Shown one piece after another: positions 43,358 through 54,100 of a stretch of DNA of 64,000 nt. The stretch comes from Fulvivirga imtechensis AK7. Lineage in GTDB: Bacteria; Bacteroidota; Bacteroidia; Cytophagales; Cyclobacteriaceae. The DNA lies in assembly GCF_000331535.1 (NCBI RefSeq), contig NZ_AMZN01000026.1, forward strand, positions 1 through 64,000, written 5' to 3'. A program made the translations under genes and the position numbers. The notes beneath the pieces are model-generated. The model had not been told where the DNA came from. It saw nothing but the letters and a program-made list of their open reading frames with translations, and ran no database searches. The stretch's first letter is position 1. Each line of letters opens with the position of its first letter.

Positions 43358-44827
43358 TTAAATTTCTTTCGCTGTCGCTACATTTAAAAAAGAGTCGTCT
43401 TTGGACGGCAAACGGCTGCTGCCCATCAGGTATTTGTCAACCTCCAGAGCGGCCTCTCTCCCCTCCGAAATTGCCCAAACAACTAATGACTGACCTCTCC
43501 TGGCATCTCCTGCTGCAAAAATATGTCCGACATTTGTCTTATACTTCTCAGTTTCGGCATTTCCCCGGGCATCTGTTTCCACTCCAAATGCCTGAAGCAA
43601 CTTGTTTTCAGGAGACACAAAGCCAATAGCCAAAAGCGCTAGTTCACAAGGGATTTCCCGCTCAGTACCTTCTACTTCTCTGAAGGTTTGCCGGCTGTCC
43701 TCACCTATCACCCATTCAATATTTACAAGACGTACTTTTTCCAACTTCCCATTATTGCCCGCAAATTCTTTGGTGAGAATAGCCCATTCCCTTTCTCCGC
43801 CTTCTTCATGCGAAGAGGAGGTACGCAAAGTCATGGGCCACAACGGCCAGGGATCTTTGTCAGTGCGGTGTGAAAGGGGCTTACCCAGAAGTTCTATTTG
43901 GGTAACTGACCTGGCTCCCTGCCGATGCGAAGTCCCAATACAATCCGATCCGGTATCACCTCCACCTATCACAAGAACATTTTTATTCCTGGCAGATATT
44001 TTACCATGCACCTTGTCACCTGCTACTTCTTTATTTTGCTGAGTAAGAAAATCCATCGCAAAATGTACTCCTTCCAATTCTCGCCCGGGAATAGGCAGGT
44101 CCCGTGGCAGAGTGGCGCCCGCACATATTACGATGGCATCATATTCTTCATTAAGCTGGGCTGCATCAACATTAGCACCAACATTAGCATTAACCTGAAA
44201 CTTTACACCTTCGGCCTTCATCACTTCCAGCCTACGGTCAATAACCCATTTCTCCAGCTTAAAGTCAGGGATACCATACCTGAGCAACCCACCTATTCGG
44301 TTTTCCCGCTCAAATACAGTAACCCAATGCCCTGCTTTGTTCAACTGCGCTGCTGCTGCCAGGCCGGCAGGGCCCGAGCCGATAACGGCTACCTTTTTCC
44401 CTGTACGTGTTTTGGGTGGTTTTGGGGTAATATAGCCGAGCTCGTAAGCTTTTTCTGCGATTGTTTTTTCAATATGTTCAATTGCTACGGGAGGTTTGTT
44501 GATGCCCAGTACGCAGCTTGCCTCACATGGCGCCGGGCATATCCTGCCGGTAAACTCAGGGAAATTATTAGTTGAGGTCAATATATGTACCGCTTCTTCC
44601 CAGCGTTCGCGATATACCGCATCATTAAATTCAGGAATAATATTTCCAAGCGGACAACCATTGTGGCAAAATGGAATGCCACAGTCCATGCATCGCGCAG
44701 CCTGTTCTTTTGTTTTCTTTTCCGGAAACGGATCATAGATCTCTTTGAAGTCTTTGACCCGTTCTTTTGGTGAACGTGAGCCTGGCAGCTCACGATTATA
44801 TTTTAAAAATCCGTCTGTCTGTCCCAT
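43358..44827 (-). CDS. gltD: Glutamate synthase small subunit
   Basis: NADPH-oxidising subunit of glutamate synthase. The 489-aa protein has four Cys for Fe-S clusters at 46, 49, 54 and 58 (CMDCGIPFCHNGC), an FAD motif VIGSGPAGLAAAAQL, and a second dinucleotide motif VLVIGGGDTGSDC. It starts 2 bp after the gltB stop, so the two subunits are cotranscribed. Confidence 0.97.
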   Translation of the reverse strand: MGQTDGFLKYNRELPGSRSPKERVKDFKEIYDPFPEKKTKEQAARCMDCGIPFCHNGCPLGNIIPEFNDAVYRERWEEAVHILTSTNNFPEFTGRICPAPCEASCVLGINKPPVAIEHIEKTIAEKAYELGYITPKPPKTRTGKKVAVIGSGPAGLAAAAQLNKAGHWVTVFERENRIGGLLRYGIPDFKLEKWVIDRRLEVMKAEGVKFQVNANVGANVDAAQLNEEYDAIVICAGATLPRDLPIPGRELEGVHFAMDFLTQQNKEVAGDKVHGKISARNKNVLVIGGGDTGSDCIGTSHRQGARSVTQIELLGKPLSHRTDKDPWPLWPMTLRTSSSHEEGGEREWAILTKEFAGNNGKLEKVRLVNIEWVIGEDSRQTFREVEGTEREIPCELALLAIGFVSPENKLLQAFGVETDARGNAETEKYKTNVGHIFAAGDARRGQSLVVWAISEGREAALEVDKYLMGSSRLPSKDDSFLNVATAKEI

Positions 44828-44829
44828 AA

Positions 44830-47800
44830 TTATACTGCTACTTTTATTGGCTCCTTCTTTTTCATTAAAATGGCTTTATAGTCATTAGGTATAACTTTTA
44901 TAAAGCTTTTAAGGGCGAGAGGCCATTGTGCCAATATCCTTTTGCCTACCTCGCTTTCGGTATATTCCACATGTTTTTTGATCATGGTTTCAAGCTTTTC
45001 CTGATCCTCCGCGTCTAAAGGGTCAAGTGACACCATTCCTTTATTGCACAGTTTTTCAAACTGCCCCTGTTGATCATATACATAGGCGATACCACCGCTC
45101 ATTCCTGCTGCGAAATTTTTACCTGTAGGCCCCAGAATCACAGCTTTACCACCGGTCATATATTCGCAAGCATGGTCCCCGACTCCTTCTACCACTACTT
45201 CTACACCGGAATTTCTGACACAGAAACGCTCCCCTGCCATACCTCGAATGTAAGCCTCACCTTTTGTGGCTCCGTAGAATGCCACGTTTCCAATGATGAT
45301 ATTCTCTTCTGCTTTGAAAGTTGAAGTTTTATCAGGATATGTGACAAGCCTACCGCCACACAAACCTTTTCCGAAGTAATCATTTGCCTCTCCCTCGAGC
45401 TCAAACTTTACACCCGAGGTAAGAAAACCTCCGAAAGTCTGACCCGCCGAACCACGGAAATTAAAATGGATGGTATCTTCCGGTAGCCCTTCTCCCTTAT
45501 ATTTTTTACTTATTTCATTGGAAAGAATAGCCCCAACACTGCGATTGGTGTTCTTGATGCTAAACTTTTTGAATACTTTCTGTCGATCTCCAAGAGCTGG
45601 TTTCGCAGCTTCTAACAACTCCCAATCAAGCGCTTTTTCAAGTTCATGATCCTGTTCCATTTGCTTGTATACCCCTACATATTCGGGGGCATCCTCTCTG
45701 TAAAGTATCGGGCTCAGGTCAAGATCTTTAAATTTCCAGTGCGCTATATTATCGCGAAGTCTCAGAACCTCTGTTCTACCTACCATCTCATCAATTGTGC
45801 GGAAGCCGAGTTGTGCCATGATCTGACGCAGATCTTCCGCCAGGAAGGTGAAAAAGTTAACTACATGGTCGGGATTACCGGTAAACAGCTTCCTTAACTC
45901 CGGATTTTGTGTGGCAATACCTACAGGGCAGGTGTTCAAGTGACATTTTCTCATCATGATACACCCTTCTACCACTAGCGCTGCTGTAGAAATACCCCAT
46001 TCTTCGGCTCCTAACAAGGTAGCGATCGCCAGGTCCTTACCTGTCCGTAACTGTCCATCTGTTTGAACAGTAATACGACTCCTCAAATCATTTTTCACTA
46101 ATGTCTGATGCACTTCTGCCAGCCCAAGTTCCCAGGGCAAACCCGCATGACGAATAGAACTCAACGGAGATGCTCCTGTTCCTCCGTCAGCTCCAGAGAT
46201 AAGCACTACATCAGCATTCGCTTTGGAGACCCCGGCAGCAACAGTGCCCACACCGGCTTCTGAAACCAGCTTCACATTGATACGTGCATTCCGGTTAGCA
46301 TTTTTAAGGTCATAGATCAGTTGAGCGAGATCCTCAATAGAATAAATATCGTGGTGAGGTGGGGGTGATATCAACCCAACACCTGGTGTGGAATGCCTTA
46401 CTCTGCCGATCCACTCATCTACTTTATGGCCCGGCAACTGCCCTCCTTCTCCGGGTTTTGCGCCTTGAGCCATCTTGATCTGTATCTCATCTGCATTAGT
46501 TAAATAGTAACTTGTTACACCAAACCGGCCGGAAGCCACTTGTTTGATAGCCGATCGCTCAGAATCACCATTAGGTTTTGGTTCAAAGCGAACTTCATCC
46601 TCTCCACCCTCTCCGCTGTTGCTTTTTGCACCTATACGGTTCATCGCAATTGCCAGGGTTGTGTGGGCCTCATGTGAAATAGAGCCAAAAGACATGGCGC
46701 CAGTGGCAAACCTTTTGAAAATGCTCTCTTTAGGCTCTACCTCCTCGATAGGCACCGCATTTCTGGGTTTAAAATCCAGTAATCCACGCAGCGTTAAAGC
46801 ATGCCGCGTCTGATCATTTATTTTATTGGCATATTTTTTATATAGCTCAAAGTTGTTCGTTTTAGTAGAGTGCTGAAGCAAATGAATAGTCGCAGGATTG
46901 AACATATGCTTTTCCCCTCTTCTTTTCCACTGGTAGACACCTCCCACTTGGAGTTGTGAATTTTCCTCTAATTCATTCCATGCTGAATGATGCCGCGTTA
47001 ATACTTCATGGGCAATACCATCAAAGCCAATGCCCTCTATCCTGGAAATGGTACCTTTGAAACACCTGTTAATCACCTTCTGGTTTAGCCCGAGAGCCTC
47101 AAATATCTGCGAAGCCTGGTAGGACTGTAAGGTACTAATACCCATTTTGGACAACACTTTCAGCAACCCGTAACCGATAGCCTTTTGATAATTAGCAAAC
47201 GCCTGATCCAGCGTTAACTCTTTATCCAGGTACTCTTTTTCATGCAGATCTTTGATGGTCTCTAGTGCAAGATAGGGGTTGATCGCACTGGCTCCATAGC
47301 CAATAATAGTTGCAAAATGATGCGTTTCACGCACATCTCCGGCTTCTATTATAATTCCGGCTTTGGTTCTTAAATTCTTATCCACCAGGTGGTGGTGAAC
47401 TGCTCCTGTCGAAAGAAGAGACGGGATGGGCGCATAGTCATTGTTGATATTCCTGTCTGAAATGATCAACACCTTGCTGCCGCTGATAACAGCCTCTTCG
47501 GCCAGCCTGCACAGCTTATCCAGGCCGGCTTCCAAACGCCCCGGCTTGCCGTCTGCTTCAAAAACAGCAGGCAATACGCTGTAAGGAAAATCTATATGAT
47601 CCAGGTTCTTGAATTTCTGAAGGTCTGAATTTAGCAGTACAGGTTGCGAGATGTGTATCTGCTTGGTGTGCTCGGGGGTCTCAGCTAAAATATTCAAGCT
47701 TTCTCCCACCCTGGTAAACAGCGACATGACCATACGCTCTCTGATTGGATCAATAGGTGGGTTACTCACCTGGGCAAACAACTGCTTAAAGTAGTTTGAT

Positions 47801-49344
47801 ATATGTTGACTTTGATCCGACAGCACTGCCAAAGGGGTATCAGCCCCCATAGACCCCACCGGCTCAGTGCCGCTAACCGCCATGGGGCTAAGAATTATCT
47901 TCAATTCCTCGGACGTGTACCCAAATGCCTTCTGCTTCAACTCCAGTTCCCCCTGAGCAAATGAATATTCAATATTCGTGGGCGTGGGAATAAGTCTCAG
48001 CTTGACCCTGTGCTGCTTGATCCAGTCGACATAAGGTTGTCTGTGACTGATCTGTGCTTTCACTTCCTCGTCATACACCACCTTTTTCTGCTCCAGGTCA
48101 GCAATTAGCATTTTTCCCGGCTGCATACGCCCTTTGCTAATGATGTTGGAAGGCTTCACAGGTAAAGCACCTGCTTCCGAGGCAATAATAAGCCTGTCAT
48201 CTTTGGTGATATAGTATCTGCCCGGCCGTAGTCCGTTCCTGTCAAGTGTTGCCCCTATGACTTTTCCATCTGTAAATACGAGCGCTGCAGGTCCATCCCA
48301 GGGCTCCATCAGAGAAGCATGATACTTATAAAATGCCTTCCTTTCAGTGTCCATCAATGGGTTATCCTCCCATGCTTCCGGCACGAGCATCATCATTACA
48401 TGCGGCAACGAACGACCACTCAGCACCAGCATTTCCACAAGTGCATCCAGGTTAGCTGAGTCGCTATGGGTAGGATCTGTCACCGGCAAGAGCATTTTCA
48501 ACTCTTCATCGGTAAAAAGATCAGACCCCATCATAGCCTCTTTAGACTTCATCTTTGTAACATTTCCCCGGATGGTGTTTATTTCTCCATTGTGAGCGAT
48601 ATACCTGAAAGGCTGTGCCAGCTTCCAATTGGGGAAGGTGTTAGTGGAATACCTTGAGTGAACTATGGCCAATGAGGATTTGACCTCCTCATTCTGCAGA
48701 TCATAATAGTATGGACGAACCTGATTAGTTCTGAGCTGACCCTTATAGACTACTATTTTATGAGAAAAACTCGGTGAATAAAAATCAGCATTATTACCTT
48801 TAACATGATGACCTATATAATGTGTGGTATAATTTCTAAACACAAATAGCTTTCTCTCCAGGTTGTCGCCAGTGAGGTTGTCTTTATGCTTAACAAATAT
48901 CTGTTCTATTACAGGCTCCACTTTTGAAGAGCCGGCGCCCGGCACATTATGATCAACGGGTACAGGCCTATATCCCAGCACCTCAAAGCCCAACTCCTTA
49001 GCGTGTTTTTCAAGTATACTTTTGCATTCCTCTCTAACCGACTTGTTAGTAGGAAAAAAAAGCATACCCACACCATATGCTCCAAACTCAGGCAGGGTAA
49101 TACCTAGCTTTTCACATTCGTTCTTATAAAAATGATGAGGTATTTGTATAAGGATACCCGCACCATCACCTGTTTCCGGATCACTGCCTGTGCCTCCGCG
49201 ATGCTCCATATTCTCTAACATATCGAGAGCATCCTGCACTGTTTTAGCAGTTTTTTTGCCATCAATATTGGCGATACAGCCTATCCCACATGCATCATGC
49301 TCAAGCTCAGGGGTATACAACCCACGCTGTTGTAGTTTTCTCAT
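44830..49344 (-). CDS. gltB: Glutamate synthase large subunit
   Basis: Forms glutamate from glutamine and 2-oxoglutarate in ammonium assimilation. The 1504-aa protein starts with a class II amidotransferase domain whose nucleophile is Cys19 ([14 protein letters not shown]) after a short propeptide, then the central domain, the FMN/synthase domain ([20 protein letters not shown], 3Fe-4S cysteines in [10 protein letters not shown]), and the C-terminal beta-helix. It is complete, and is cotranscribed with gltD. Confidence 0.97.
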   Translation of the reverse strand: MRKLQQRGLYTPELEHDACGIGCIANIDGKKTAKTVQDALDMLENMEHRGGTGSDPETGDGAGILIQIPHHFYKNECEKLGITLPEFGAYGVGMLFFPTNKSVREECKSILEKHAKELGFEVLGYRPVPVDHNVPGAGSSKVEPVIEQIFVKHKDNLTGDNLERKLFVFRNYTTHYIGHHVKGNNADFYSPSFSHKIVVYKGQLRTNQVRPYYYDLQNEEVKSSLAIVHSRYSTNTFPNWKLAQPFRYIAHNGEINTIRGNVTKMKSKEAMMGSDLFTDEELKMLLPVTDPTHSDSANLDALVEMLVLSGRSLPHVMMMLVPEAWEDNPLMDTERKAFYKYHASLMEPWDGPAALVFTDGKVIGATLDRNGLRPGRYYITKDDRLIIASEAGALPVKPSNIISKGRMQPGKMLIADLEQKKVVYDEEVKAQISHRQPYVDWIKQHRVKLRLIPTPTNIEYSFAQGELELKQKAFGYTSEELKIILSPMAVSGTEPVGSMGADTPLAVLSDQSQHISNYFKQLFAQVSNPPIDPIRERMVMSLFTRVGESLNILAETPEHTKQIHISQPVLLNSDLQKFKNLDHIDFPYSVLPAVFEADGKPGRLEAGLDKLCRLAEEAVISGSKVLIISDRNINNDYAPIPSLLSTGAVHHHLVDKNLRTKAGIIIEAGDVRETHHFATIIGYGASAINPYLALETIKDLHEKEYLDKELTLDQAFANYQKAIGYGLLKVLSKMGISTLQSYQASQIFEALGLNQKVINRCFKGTISRIEGIGFDGIAHEVLTRHHSAWNELEENSQLQVGGVYQWKRRGEKHMFNPATIHLLQHSTKTNNFELYKKYANKINDQTRHALTLRGLLDFKPRNAVPIEEVEPKESIFKRFATGAMSFGSISHEAHTTLAIAMNRIGAKSNSGEGGEDEVRFEPKPNGDSERSAIKQVASGRFGVTSYYLTNADEIQIKMAQGAKPGEGGQLPGHKVDEWIGRVRHSTPGVGLISPPPHHDIYSIEDLAQLIYDLKNANRNARINVKLVSEAGVGTVAAGVSKANADVVLISGADGGTGASPLSSIRHAGLPWELGLAEVHQTLVKNDLRSRITVQTDGQLRTGKDLAIATLLGAEEWGISTAALVVEGCIMMRKCHLNTCPVGIATQNPELRKLFTGNPDHVVNFFTFLAEDLRQIMAQLGFRTIDEMVGRTEVLRLRDNIAHWKFKDLDLSPILYREDAPEYVGVYKQMEQDHELEKALDWELLEAAKPALGDRQKVFKKFSIKNTNRSVGAILSNEISKKYKGEGLPEDTIHFNFRGSAGQTFGGFLTSGVKFELEGEANDYFGKGLCGGRLVTYPDKTSTFKAEENIIIGNVAFYGATKGEAYIRGMAGERFCVRNSGVEVVVEGVGDHACEYMTGGKAVILGPTGKNFAAGMSGGIAYVYDQQGQFEKLCNKGMVSLDPLDAEDQEKLETMIKKHVEYTESEVGKRILAQWPLALKSFIKVIPNDYKAILMKKKEPIKVAV

Positions 49345-49564
49345 TGGTCAAAAAATTTTAAAGTAGAGTGCTTATTTCAGGGCATCCAAACCAGAACTGA
49401 GGTTCAAGTTAATGAAAAAAATTTAATGTAATCAGCTAACTACCATGAAATTTAGCAAAAATATTGGCTGTTTTTTATGAAATTTTCACCACTTTCCGGG
49501 AAATCAATGAAAATACACAAATAGGAATCGTTTGCAGAATCCATTCTATCGAAAAATTTTTTTC

Positions 49565-50257
49565 TTAGAATTTCAGCGCTCTTACCATCTCTTTTTTGCC
49601 CGGAGGGCCCGGCAAGGTCTCTACTTGCAGGCCAAGGGCTTTTAGGTCCCGCTTCAATTGTCCTTTAGCACAGTAGGTAACAAATACAGATTGGCTGGCC
49701 ATGCTTTCCACTATGCGGGTGAGGATTTCCATGCCCCAAAGTTCGGCCTGCTTTGAAGGAGCAAAGGCATCAAAAAACACAACATCAAATTGTGAAGATG
49801 GAAGCTGACAGTCCTCAAGCTTTGTATGTAGCTTCTTCAGCGTAAATAAAGAATGAATTGGTCTATCCACATGCCAGTCTGAACGATGAATATCTTCGAA
49901 CCATTGTTCTGCGTCAGGATGCGCTATAAACTTGGGGTAGTTGAGGCTTGCAGCTAAACTATAATCAACCGGAAACGCTTCAATGGATGTAAAATGTACC
50001 GATATTTTGTACGTTTCTGCACATTCTGCCGCGAGCAGGGCATTCAAGCCTGTACCTAAACCCACTTCCAGAACATGAGGTGAGGCCTTTTGGTTCAAAG
50101 CATACTCCAGCCCCATTTTGATAAAGACATGACGCGACTCCTGAAGAGCGCCATGAAAAGAGTGATAAGTTTCGTTTAGTGCAGGAACAAAAAGAGAATG
50201 AGACCCATCATCGGTAATGATCAGTCTTATATTCCCTTTATTTTCTGCTTCCGCCAT
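49565..50257 (-). CDS. mnmD: tRNA 5-aminomethyl-2-thiouridine methyltransferase MnmD
   Basis: The methyltransferase half of MnmC, acting on wobble uridine 34 of certain tRNAs. The 230-aa sequence has the SAM motif VLEVGLGTGLNALLA, and the family-typical YHSFHGALQESRHVFI and FDVVFFDAFAPSKQAELW. No MnmC oxidase domain is fused, as in many Bacteroidota. Its start overlaps the ispF stop (TGATG). Confidence 0.93.
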   Translation of the reverse strand: MAEAENKGNIRLIITDDGSHSLFVPALNETYHSFHGALQESRHVFIKMGLEYALNQKASPHVLEVGLGTGLNALLAAECAETYKISVHFTSIEAFPVDYSLAASLNYPKFIAHPDAEQWFEDIHRSDWHVDRPIHSLFTLKKLHTKLEDCQLPSSQFDVVFFDAFAPSKQAELWGMEILTRIVESMASQSVFVTYCAKGQLKRDLKALGLQVETLPGPPGKKEMVRALKF

Positions 50258-50736
50258 CAGGGTCGGTGAATTAAAACGGTAGCAAAAGCAGCCACCCCTT
50301 CTTCTTTTCCAACAAAACCTAACTTTTCAGTTGTTGTAGCTTTTATTGACAGGTCATCTTCAGCTATGTTCATTACCTGAGCCAGACAGGCCTTCATGTC
50401 TGGTATGCAAGGATTGATTTTTGGTTGCTGAAGACACACAGTGGAGTCTATATTGCCTATTTCCCAGCCATTATCCCGAATTAGTGTCATAACATCCCTC
50501 AAAAGGATCTTGCTGTCTATTCCCTTGTATGCAGGGTCTTTATCAGAAAAATGAAACCCAATGTCTCGCATATTGGCAGCGCCAAGCAATGCATCACATA
50601 TCACATGGATCAGCACATCGGCATCAGAGTGACCTACGGCTCCTTTTGTATGCTCTACTCTAATGCCTCCCAACCAAAACTCGGCCCCCTCTTTCAATTG
50701 ATGCACGTCATATCCGAATCCGGTTCTTATCTTCAT
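50257..50736 (-). CDS. ispF: 2-C-methyl-D-erythritol 2,4-cyclodiphosphate synthase
   Basis: MEP-pathway enzyme of isoprenoid synthesis. The 159-aa sequence has metal ligands Asp10 and His12 (GFGYDVHQ) and His44 (SDADVLIHVICDALLGAANM), and the C-terminal ATTTEKLGFVGKEEG. It overlaps the upstream peptidase gene by 4 bp (ATGA) and the downstream mnmD start. Confidence 0.97.
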   Translation of the reverse strand: MKIRTGFGYDVHQLKEGAEFWLGGIRVEHTKGAVGHSDADVLIHVICDALLGAANMRDIGFHFSDKDPAYKGIDSKILLRDVMTLIRDNGWEIGNIDSTVCLQQPKINPCIPDMKACLAQVMNIAEDDLSIKATTTEKLGFVGKEEGVAAFATVLIHRP

Positions 50737-51980
50737 TTCTGTTTTTGTTTTGACCTGTAGTGCATTATTGTGCAGTTATTGAGCGCCAGAACTTCCCGGG
50801 CAACACTATTGAGTTGTTCGACATCTACAGCTTGTATTTTATCGGCCTCCTCGTTCACCAGGTTAGTATTACCCGACAATGTAGCCATAGCAAGGTTCAT
50901 CGCCCTGTTCAGCACCTCTACCTCTGAAAATATGAGGCTGGCCTCCGCCTGATTCTTTACCTTTTCCAATTCCTCTGCTCCAACCCCCTCTTTCAAAAAT
51001 TCGTCCACCACACGTTGAACTTCCTCCTCTGCCTGTTCAATAGAAATATTGTCAGAAACTTTCCCGTTGATCACCAGCAAGCCGGGGTCGATTGACCCTG
51101 TTACTGAAGCGCTGATCGAACTGAATATAGATCTGTCTCTCACCAGCTTTTGGTATAACCGTGAAGATTTACCTCTGCCCAGGATATCACTGGTTAAGTC
51201 TGCCGCATAATATCTCTCATCAAATTTCCCAGGTATGTGATACACCATATATAAAGCATCTGTAGGTACCTCCGCAGACACTGAAATGAATCTCTTCTCA
51301 TTTTGTGCCGGCTCAGTCGGCAAACTCCGATGGTAATCAGCTCCACTTGGTATGGGTCCAAACCATTTCTCACTCAGCGCCTTCACCTCATCAAACCTTA
51401 CGTTTCCGGCCACTACCATTATGGCTTGGTTGGGTACGTAATGTTTCTTAAAAAATGCTCTCACATCTTCCATAGTAGCCGTTTCGATATGACTGATCTC
51501 CTTACCGATCGTAGGCCATTGATATGAATGCCTTTTGTAGGCTATGGGTCGAAGTTTTAACCAAACATCACCATAGGGCTGATTAAGATAGCGCTGCTTA
51601 AACTCTTCGATGACCACCTTGCGCTGCACCTCCAATACTTTTGGATCAAAAGATAATCCCAGCATGCGGTCTGACTCCAACCAAAACCCTGTTTCCAAAT
51701 TTTGTGCAGGCAATGTCAGATAGTAGTTGGTAATATCAGGGCTGGTAAAGGCATTATTCTCTCCCCCCGCCAGTTGCAATGGCTCATCATAATTGGGTAT
51801 ATTCTGAGAGCCTCCAAACATCAAGTGTTCAAAAAGGTGAGCAAAGCCTGTCTTACCAGGATCTTCATCGCGAGAACCTACATCGTAGAGGATATTCAAT
51901 ACGGCAATTTGAGTGGTAGGGTCTTCATGTACGATTACTTTCAGACCATTATTTAGTGTAAAGCTTTTGAATTCTATCAT
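50733..51980 (-). CDS. M16 family zinc peptidase
   Basis: An insulinase/mitochondrial processing-peptidase-like protein. With ATG 51980 it is 415 aa, and the inverted zinc motif HLFEH is at 48-52 (GFAHLFEHLMFGGSQN). An open frame 24 codons further upstream is possible but poor, so I chose 51980. No signal peptide is visible, so it may be cytoplasmic, or its partner may be an inactive M16 copy elsewhere. It starts the peptidase-ispF-mnmD operon. Confidence 0.9.
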   Translation of the reverse strand: MIEFKSFTLNNGLKVIVHEDPTTQIAVLNILYDVGSRDEDPGKTGFAHLFEHLMFGGSQNIPNYDEPLQLAGGENNAFTSPDITNYYLTLPAQNLETGFWLESDRMLGLSFDPKVLEVQRKVVIEEFKQRYLNQPYGDVWLKLRPIAYKRHSYQWPTIGKEISHIETATMEDVRAFFKKHYVPNQAIMVVAGNVRFDEVKALSEKWFGPIPSGADYHRSLPTEPAQNEKRFISVSAEVPTDALYMVYHIPGKFDERYYAADLTSDILGRGKSSRLYQKLVRDRSIFSSISASVTGSIDPGLLVINGKVSDNISIEQAEEEVQRVVDEFLKEGVGAEELEKVKNQAEASLIFSEVEVLNRAMNLAMATLSGNTNLVNEEADKIQAVDVEQLNSVAREVLALNNCTIMHYRSKQKQK

Positions 51981-52063
51981 CGTCAGGTATGGCAAAAATA
52001 AAAAGATCACATCACTTTGCAGATAATGCCAATGCTTTAATTTTGTCGTCAAAATTTTGACTT

Positions 52064-54043
52064 ATGCATTTTGACAGGAAAAACTATTCCGACAAGATAT
52101 TAATAGATCTATACGAAGCCCTTCTAAGGCCCAGAATGATAGAGGAAAAGATGCTTATTTTGCTGCGACAGGGCAAGATCAGCAAATGGTTTTCCGGCAT
52201 TGGCCAGGAGGCAATATCCATTGGTTGCACCTATCCGCTACAGGATGATGAATATATTCTCCCGATGCACCGCAACCTTGGCGTTTTTACCACCAGAAAA
52301 ATCCCTTATAGCCGCCTTTTTGCTCAGTTCCAGGGCAAATTATCCGGCTTTAGCAATGGTCGCGACCGCTCCTTCCACTTTGGCACTAATGATTACCACA
52401 TTGTCGGTATGATCTCTCACCTGGGGCCTCAACTGGCGGTGGCTGATGGTATAGCGCTTGCCAATATGCTTAAAAAAGAAAAAAAGGCCACATTGGTGTT
52501 TACCGGTGACGGTGGAGCCAGCGAAGGAGATTTTCACGAAGCGCTTAACGTAGCCGCGGTTTGGGATCTGCCCGTAATCTTTGTTGTTGAAAACAATGGC
52601 TACGGGTTGTCAACCCCCAGCAACGAGCAGTTTAAATTCAAAAGCTTTGTTGACAAAGGCCCCGGTTACGGAATAGATGCTGTGAAAATCGATGGCAATA
52701 ATGTACTTGAGGTATATGATACGATCAGGCAATTAGCTGAAAATGTGCGTAAGAACCCTCGCCCTGTACTGGTCGAGGCAATGACATTCAGGATGAGAGG
52801 GCATGAAGAGGCGTCAGGCACTAAGTATGTACCTACTGAACTAATGGAAAAGTGGGCTAAGAAAGATCCTCTTCAAAACTATGAAGCCTACCTGCTAAAG
52901 GAAAAAGTACTTGACGAAGCTACTATTAAGAAAATAAGGAAGGCGATTCAGAATGATATTGAAAGGGGTCTGGAAAAAGCCTATGCCGAAGAAATGCCCA
53001 AAGCAAGCACAGCCACTGAGATTGCCGATATGTATGCTCCTTTCGAACAAAAAGTAGTGCAACCTCAGTCAGAAGGCAAAAACAAAAAGCGGTACGTTGA
53101 TGCCATCTCGGACGGCTTGAAACAAAGTCTGGAGAAATACCCGGAATTAGTGATCATGGGGCAGGATATTGCCGAGTATGGAGGGGTTTTTAAGATCACC
53201 GAGGGCTTTGTTGAAACATTTGGAAAAGAAAGGATCCGAAATACTCCACTTTGTGAATCAGCTATTATCGGTATTGGGCTGGGTATGTCCATCAAAAAGC
53301 AAAAATCCGTTGTGGAGATGCAATTTGCAGATTTCGTTACCTGTGGCTTCAATCAAATTGTGAACAACCTGGCCAAATCACACTACCGTTGGGGACAAAA
53401 TGCAGATGTGGTAGTAAGGATGCCAACAGGAGCCGGAGTAGCTGCAGGACCTTTCCACAGCCAGTCGAATGAGGCCTGGTTCTTCCATACACCCGGGTTA
53501 AAGATCGTCTATCCTTCTAATCCGGCTGATGCCAAAGGTTTGCTTTGCGCCGCTATTGAAGATCCCAATCCGGTAATTTATTTCGAGCACAAATTCCTTT
53601 ACCGCTCCCTCACCGATGACATCCATGATGACTATTATACTACTGAGATCGGTAAAGCCAAGTTGGTAGCAGCGGGTGAAAATTTGTCAATTATTACCTA
53701 CGGAATGGGCGTACATTGGGCCAGGGAGGTGATGGAAAGTATGCCGGAACTTTCAGCAGACATACTTGACCTGAGATCACTTTTACCCTGGGACAAGGAA
53801 GCTGTTGCGGAAACCGTTAAGAAAACCAGCAGAGTTTTGGTCCTTCATGAAGATTGTATGACGGGCGGTATAGGAGGTGAGATCAGCGCATGGATCAGCG
53901 AGCATTGTTTCGAGCATTTGGACGCTCCCGTAATGCGCGAGGCCAGCCTGGATACCGCAGTGCCATTTTCACCGCCACTTGAACAAAACTTTTTACCTAA
54001 AGGAAGGCTTCAACAAAAAATTAAGGATTTGGTGGAATTTTAA
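52064..54043 (+). CDS. 2-oxoacid dehydrogenase E1, fused alpha and beta subunits
   Basis: A 659-aa thiamine-diphosphate enzyme: alpha domain (1-330; TPP motif GDGGASEGDFHEALNVAAVW from residue 148) fused to beta domain (about 340-659; VIMGQDIAEYGGVFKITEGF, GAGVAAGPFHSQSNEAWF). The fused layout and sequence fit the branched-chain 2-oxoacid (2-oxoisovalerate) type of Bacteroidota rather than pyruvate E1. Its E2 partner would need lipoyl groups from lipA at 58.4 kb. It diverges from the M16 operon. Confidence 0.92.
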   Translation: MHFDRKNYSDKILIDLYEALLRPRMIEEKMLILLRQGKISKWFSGIGQEAISIGCTYPLQDDEYILPMHRNLGVFTTRKIPYSRLFAQFQGKLSGFSNGRDRSFHFGTNDYHIVGMISHLGPQLAVADGIALANMLKKEKKATLVFTGDGGASEGDFHEALNVAAVWDLPVIFVVENNGYGLSTPSNEQFKFKSFVDKGPGYGIDAVKIDGNNVLEVYDTIRQLAENVRKNPRPVLVEAMTFRMRGHEEASGTKYVPTELMEKWAKKDPLQNYEAYLLKEKVLDEATIKKIRKAIQNDIERGLEKAYAEEMPKASTATEIADMYAPFEQKVVQPQSEGKNKKRYVDAISDGLKQSLEKYPELVIMGQDIAEYGGVFKITEGFVETFGKERIRNTPLCESAIIGIGLGMSIKKQKSVVEMQFADFVTCGFNQIVNNLAKSHYRWGQNADVVVRMPTGAGVAAGPFHSQSNEAWFFHTPGLKIVYPSNPADAKGLLCAAIEDPNPVIYFEHKFLYRSLTDDIHDDYYTTEIGKAKLVAAGENLSIITYGMGVHWAREVMESMPELSADILDLRSLLPWDKEAVAETVKKTSRVLVLHEDCMTGGIGGEISAWISEHCFEHLDAPVMREASLDTAVPFSPPLEQNFLPKGRLQQKIKDLVEF

Positions 54044-54100
54044 TTAAATTAGTGCGTTTAAAGGCTAACTAAAGTTATTTTTCAACGCATTCTGCCAGAT